A stretch of 10,186 nt of DNA, from positions 1 to 10,186 of the forward strand of contig CATIYU010000114.1 of assembly GCA_949739085.1 (NCBI GenBank), read 5' to 3'. The position numbers and the translations under genes were made by a program. Numbering within the stretch: the stretch's first letter is position 1; each line of letters starts with the position of its first letter. The notes beneath the pieces were generated by a model. It saw only the letters and a list, made by a program, of their open reading frames with translations. It was not told the DNA's origin and did not search any database. The DNA comes from an uncultured Eubacteriales bacterium. GTDB lineage: Bacteria; Bacillota_A; Clostridia; Oscillospirales; Oscillospiraceae. Shown here piece after piece: positions 7,259 to 10,186 of the stretch.

Positions 7259-7287
7259 ATTATAGCACACCGGCCCATCTTTGTCCA
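7259..7287 (-). promoter_or_regulatory. Strong sigma-A promoter of the fructokinase-amylosucrase operon
   Basis: On the minus strand: -35 TGGACA (7282-7287, five of six consensus bases), a 17-base spacer, and a perfect -10 TATAAT (7259-7264). Transcription should begin near 7252, giving a leader of about 100 bases before the ATG at 7153. This is the best promoter in the window. I see no further terminator in the direction of transcription until 1868-1829, so it may drive fructokinase, amylosucrase, the ptsH remnant, ptsI and the phosphoribosyltransferase together. Confidence 0.82.
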
Positions 7288-7305
7288 GAGTCTTGGGGAT
7301 GCTTT

Positions 7306-7326
7306 AGTTCCGCGCAGACGGGAACT
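7306..7326. repeat. Inverted repeat upstream of the fructokinase promoter
   Basis: AGTTCC (7306-7311) and GGAACT (7321-7326) are separated by nine bases, about 20 bases upstream of the -35 box of the 7259-7287 promoter. The distance and dyad shape fit a regulator-binding site. Six-base arms are short and could be chance. The rest of the 7154-7386 gap holds no gene I can support. Confidence 0.25.
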
Positions 7327-7386
7327 CCACGCAAGACAAAGTCAACGAAATAGAGCGATGAGCCCCGCGGCGCGGCCTCTGGGCGG

Positions 7387-8472
7387 TTACCCGCCGCAGG
7401 CCATCTCGTAGAGCGCCACGTGGTCAAAAATGCAGGGCCAGATGCCGCTGCCCAGGGCGGTGACGCAGATATAGAGCTTTCCGTCCGGCCCCCGGACGCA
7501 GCTGGCGGCGCAGTTGCCCGCCTCGTTGATAAATCCCGTCTTCGCCCCTAAAATCTCCATCCCCACCGGCATGTGGTCCTCAATCCGGCGGATGAACCAG
7601 TTAGAGAGGTTCAGGGGGTCCTCTCGGAGTTCGTTGGCGGGGATATCGTAGGTCTTCCGGGCCAGTACGTCCCGGCAGAGCTCGTTGTCCATGGCGGCCT
7701 TCAGAATCACCGCCATGTCGTAGACTGAGCACAGGTTCTCCGGGCTGTACAGTCCCACGCAGTTGGTGAAGTGGGCGGACGTGCCCAGCGCCTCCGCTTT
7801 TTCGTTCATCAGCTCCACAAACGCCTCCTGGCTCCCGGCCGCCAGATTGGCCAGGGCAAGGGCCGCCTCCGCGCCGGAGGGCAGGATGGTTCCGTAGAAC
7901 AGGTCCCGGGCCGCCGGCGACTCCCCCGCCAGGAACCCCGCCATGGAGCAGTCGTTCTCCAGGCAGTAGGCGGCGATCTCCGGCGTGATGGACGCGGCGG
8001 CATCCAGATTTTCAACCTGCTCCGCCGCCACCAGGACGGTGAGAATTTTAGTCATGGACGCGGGGCTCACGGCGGTCCAGGCATTCTTCTCCGCAAGCAC
8101 CGTGCCTGCCTCCACGTCAATGAGGACGGCATAGCCGCTGCTGAAGTCCTCCCCCAGCCGCACGGTGGCGGCGCTGGACTGGGCGGAGAGAGGGGTATAC
8201 GGCTCCAAACCTGGGTCCGGCTCCCCGGCAGGGGGAATCTGGTGGGGGACGGCGGGCTGTATTCCGGCGGGAGGCTGGGTCCCGGCCTTCTGTCCCAGGG
8301 CCCACAGCAGCGTTCCTGCCGCCAGCAGGGCCAGCGCCGCCACGGGCAGCGTCCGCAGCAGAAGAGCCCGGCGGCGGGCCCTCTGCCGCTGTTTCCGGGC
8401 GGCGGTACGCTGGGCCCGGCGGGAGGCGCGCTCCTCCTCGGTGGTTGTAAAGTGGTACTGTGTATCCATCAT
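7387..8472 (-). CDS. Membrane-anchored D-Ala-D-Ala carboxypeptidase-like protein (S11)
   Basis: Low-molecular-weight penicillin-binding protein of peptidase family S11, expected to trim the terminal D-alanine of peptidoglycan stem peptides outside the membrane. With the start used here it has 361 residues: a very Arg-rich cytoplasmic head (17-40), one membrane anchor (about 40-60), a Pro-rich linker (67-92), then the catalytic domain with SMTK (139-142, nucleophile Ser139 and Lys142) and KTG (311-313). The second motif reads SGA (199-201) where classical members have SGN. No PBP5-type C-terminal domain follows. I chose ATG 8472 because CTCCC on the plus strand (GGGAG, 8481-8485) stands eight bases before it. 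The longer frame begins at a TTG at 8550 that lies in the -35 box, and another Met (8523) lies in the -10 box of the predicted promoter. It is monocistronic or reads through weakly into the sugar operon. Confidence 0.86.
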   Translation of the reverse strand: MMDTQYHFTTTEEERASRRAQRTAARKQRQRARRRALLLRTLPVAALALLAAGTLLWALGQKAGTQPPAGIQPAVPHQIPPAGEPDPGLEPYTPLSAQSSAATVRLGEDFSSGYAVLIDVEAGTVLAEKNAWTAVSPASMTKILTVLVAAEQVENLDAAASITPEIAAYCLENDCSMAGFLAGESPAARDLFYGTILPSGAEAALALANLAAGSQEAFVELMNEKAEALGTSAHFTNCVGLYSPENLCSVYDMAVILKAAMDNELCRDVLARKTYDIPANELREDPLNLSNWFIRRIEDHMPVGMEILGAKTGFINEAGNCAASCVRGPDGKLYICVTALGSGIWPCIFDHVALYEMACGG

Positions 8473-8521
8473 CCGGCTTTCTCCCATAGGGCAGCATGTG
8501 TCTGAATCTGTCGGCAGGTCC

Positions 8522-8550
8522 ATTATAGGCGATTTCCGCCCGGCAGGCAA
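8522..8550 (-). promoter_or_regulatory. Probable sigma-A promoter of the S11 carboxypeptidase gene
   Basis: On the minus strand: -35 TTGCCT (8545-8550, four of six), a 17-base spacer, and a perfect -10 TATAAT (8522-8527). Transcription should start near 8515, leaving about 42 bases to ATG 8472. This argues against the two upstream in-frame starts. It lies just after the copA terminator (8566-8605), as expected for a new transcription unit. Confidence 0.65.
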
Positions 8551-8565
8551 GAAAAACTTCCTGAG

Positions 8566-8605
8566 AAAAAGAGGAGGGAGGACCGGCGGGTCCTCCTTCC
8601 TCTTT
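8566..8605 (-). terminator. Rho-independent terminator of copA
   Basis: A 17-pair stem (8568-8584 with 8589-8605, one G-T wobble) around a GGCG loop, two bases after the copA stop codon. On the minus strand it is followed by a T5 run (8566-8570). The 3' side of the plus strand lacks a long T run, so it acts for the minus-strand gene. Confidence 0.88.
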
Positions 8606-8607
8606 GG

Positions 8608-10186
8608 TTACTGGATGCTTACAACGGTGTACCCCGCCTCGGTGACGGCGCGGGTGAGCTCTTCGTCGCTGGCCTCGCCCCGCACGGTGGCGGCGCCCGC
8701 CTCCAGGTCCACCGCAGCGGTGACGCCAGGCAGGCTGTTGAGGGCCTTTTCCACGCGGCCCGAGCAGTGGGCGCACATCATGCCCTCGATTTTTATGGTC
8801 TTTTCCATAGCGGTTGTTCCTCCTTCTTGTTCTTCCAAATGAAATAGGTTGCTTACATCTACTACAGACTCCGGCTGCTCCAGGGGCTTTTCCGGGGGGC
8901 CCAGGCGTTCCAGGGACTCGGGCTCCTCCTCTGGGGCGGCGCGGAATTTGCTCTTAAAAAACCGCAGACGCAGGGCGTTGGCCACCACACATACGCTGCT
9001 CAGGCTCATGGCGGCGGCGGCGAACATGGGGTTGAGCTGCCAGTGCAGGAAGTAGTAAAATACTCCCGCCGCCAGGGGGATGCCCAGGCTGTTGTAGAAA
9101 AACGCCCAGAAGAGATTTTGCTTGATGTTGCGGATGGCGGCCCGGCTCAGTTCCACGGCGGCGGCGGCGTCCAGCAGGTCGCTCTTCATGAGCACGATAT
9201 CCGCGCTCTCAATGGCCACATCTGTGCCCGCGCCGATGGCGAGGCCCACGTCCGCCCGGGCCAGGGCGGGGGCGTCGTTGATGCCGTCACCCACCATGGC
9301 CACCTTTTTGCCCCGGCTTTGCAGCTCCGCGATTTTGCGCTCCTTGTCCTGAGGCAGCACCTCCGCCAGGACGTCCGTCACGCCCAGCTGCTCGCCGATA
9401 GCGTCGGCGGTGCGGTAGTTGTCTCCAGTGAGCATGATGACGTCGATGCCTAGGTTGCGGAAGGCGGAGACTGCCGCCCGGCTGGTGGGCTTGGGGGTGT
9501 CCGCCACGGCGATGACCCCCAGCAGGGTGGTTCCCCGGGCAAAGTAGAGAGGCGTCTTGCCCTGGGAGGCCAGCTCCTCCGTCTGATCCAGCCAGTCGAT
9601 GAGGTCCACCCCCGCCTCCTCCATCATGGCCCGGTTGCCCGCCAGACAGGGAAAGCCGCCAATCGCCGCCCGGACGCCCCGGCCGTGGACAGCCTCAAAA
9701 TCCGTTACTGGTTGCTGGGGAAGCCCCCGGACTGCCGCCGCCTCCACAATGGCCGCGCCCAAGGGGTGCTCCGACGGGGCCTCCAGGCAGGCGGCGACGC
9801 CCAGCAGGGAGTTTTCCTGAATTCCCTTGACAGGGAGGATGTCCGTCACCCGGGGCTTGCCCTGGGTGAGCGTGCCGGTTTTGTCCAGCACCACGGTGTC
9901 GATGGTGTGTAGGGTCTCCAGGGCCTCGGCGGACTTCACCAAAATGCCGTTTTCCGCCCCCTTGCCGGTGCCCACCATAATGGCCACCGGCGTGGCCAGT
10001 CCCAGCGCGCAGGGGCAGGAGATGACCAGCACCGCCCCGCCGCCGGTAAGGGCCCGCTCCGGGCTGCCGGTGGCGATCAGCCAAACCCCCGCCGTCACGG
10101 CGGCAATCACCATCACCACCGGCACGAACACCCCCGCCACCTTGTCCGCCAGCTTGGCGATAGGGGCTTTGGAGGAGGACGCCTCC
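8608..10186 (-). CDS. copA: Cu(I)-exporting P1B-type ATPase with C-terminal metal-binding domain (5' end beyond the window)
   Basis: Exports Cu(I) across the cytoplasmic membrane with ATP. The 525 residues in view run from the phosphatase domain end (EASSSKAPIAKLADK) to the C-terminus. Key motifs, numbered from the first full codon in view: SCPCALGLATP with the CPC metal site (57-59), phosphorylated Asp101 in DKTGTLT, SEHPLG (138-143), GDGINDAPAL (299-308), then a membrane pair with FYN (363-365) and MSLSS (393-397). CPC, YN and MxxSS together point to the Cu(I)-specific class. A 45-residue acidic, Pro-rich linker then joins a C-terminal heavy-metal-associated domain with CAHC (471-474). The N-terminal part lies outside the window. 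The C-terminal domain is typically a separate copZ gene or an N-terminal module. An internal ribosome binding site (see 8806-8825) may also express it alone. Confidence 0.93.
   Translation of the reverse strand, partial: EASSSKAPIAKLADKVAGVFVPVVMVIAAVTAGVWLIATGSPERALTGGGAVLVISCPCALGLATPVAIMVGTGKGAENGILVKSAEALETLHTIDTVVLDKTGTLTQGKPRVTDILPVKGIQENSLLGVAACLEAPSEHPLGAAIVEAAAVRGLPQQPVTDFEAVHGRGVRAAIGGFPCLAGNRAMMEEAGVDLIDWLDQTEELASQGKTPLYFARGTTLLGVIAVADTPKPTSRAAVSAFRNLGIDVIMLTGDNYRTADAIGEQLGVTDVLAEVLPQDKERKIAELQSRGKKVAMVGDGINDAPALARADVGLAIGAGTDVAIESADIVLMKSDLLDAAAAVELSRAAIRNIKQNLFWAFFYNSLGIPLAAGVFYYFLHWQLNPMFAAAAMSLSSVCVVANALRLRFFKSKFRAAPEEEPESLERLGPPEKPLEQPESVVDVSNLFHLEEQEGGTTAMEKTIKIEGMMCAHCSGRVEKALNSLPGVTAAVDLEAGAATVRGEASDEELTRAVTEAGYTVVSIQ
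8806..8825 (-). promoter_or_regulatory. Possible internal ribosome binding site and start giving a free CopZ-like chaperone
   Basis: Inside copA, AAGGAGGA (8818-8825) is followed after nine bases by an in-frame ATG (8808-8806). Initiation there would make a 66-residue protein that begins MEKTIKIEGMMCAHC and ends with the ATPase at 8608. That is the usual size of CopZ copper chaperones, and the ATG falls exactly at the domain boundary. The motif encodes a linker segment (E-G-G-T-T-A), so codon choice could produce it by chance. No experiment is available from sequence alone. Confidence 0.5.

Noticed and set aside
7340..7400. GC-rich fold after the S11 gene as a terminator
   Set aside because: The stems are short or mismatched and no T run follows on the minus strand, so I do not call a terminator.

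Overview
The window is GC-rich and gene-dense, with strong AGGAGG-type ribosome binding sites, consensus sigma-A-like promoters in short AT-rich gaps, and proteins of clostridial type. This suggests a high-GC gut-type Clostridia member, perhaps of the Oscillospiraceae/Flavonifractor kind. That is inference from style and gene content, not a database result. All genes but one lie on the minus strand.

Layout by position: (1) 1-852, minus: the N-terminal glutaminase half of a glutamine-dependent NAD+ synthetase (nadE), whose 3' end lies outside the window. (2) 964-1830, plus: a stand-alone homocysteine S-methyltransferase-family protein, divergent from nadE. A perfect stem-loop at 1829-1868 ends it and also ends the converging minus-strand operon. 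(3) 7153 down to 1879, minus: an apparent transcription unit from a strong promoter (7259-7287), running PfkB-type fructokinase, amylosucrase-type GH13 enzyme, a tiny remnant of HPr (ptsH), PTS enzyme I (ptsI), and a phosphoribosyltransferase-family protein. I see no convincing terminator until 1868-1829. (4) 7387-8472, minus: a membrane-anchored S11 D,D-carboxypeptidase-like protein with its own promoter. (5) 8608-10186, minus: the C-terminal two thirds of a Cu(I) P1B-type ATPase (copA), carrying a C-terminal CxxC metal-binding domain and ending at a stem-loop terminator.

How the genes fit together: amylosucrase turns sucrose into glucan plus fructose, and a fructokinase would phosphorylate the freed fructose. 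The two genes overlap by 4 bases (ATGA) and make a coherent cytoplasmic sucrose-to-glucan module. Amylosucrase needs free sucrose, so the neighbouring PTS enzyme I is unlikely to feed it through an ordinary sucrose-phosphorylating PTS. No transporter is visible.

The two observations most worth a second look are: (a) immediately upstream of ptsI, where ptsH normally sits, there is a 29-codon reading frame that looks like the two ends of HPr joined in frame, without the phosphorylated histidine; (b) inside copA, an AAGGAGGA motif stands 9 bases before an in-frame ATG that would release the C-terminal CxxC domain as a free 66-residue CopZ-like chaperone. I found no CRISPR array, insertion sequence, tRNA, rRNA or recognisable riboswitch.
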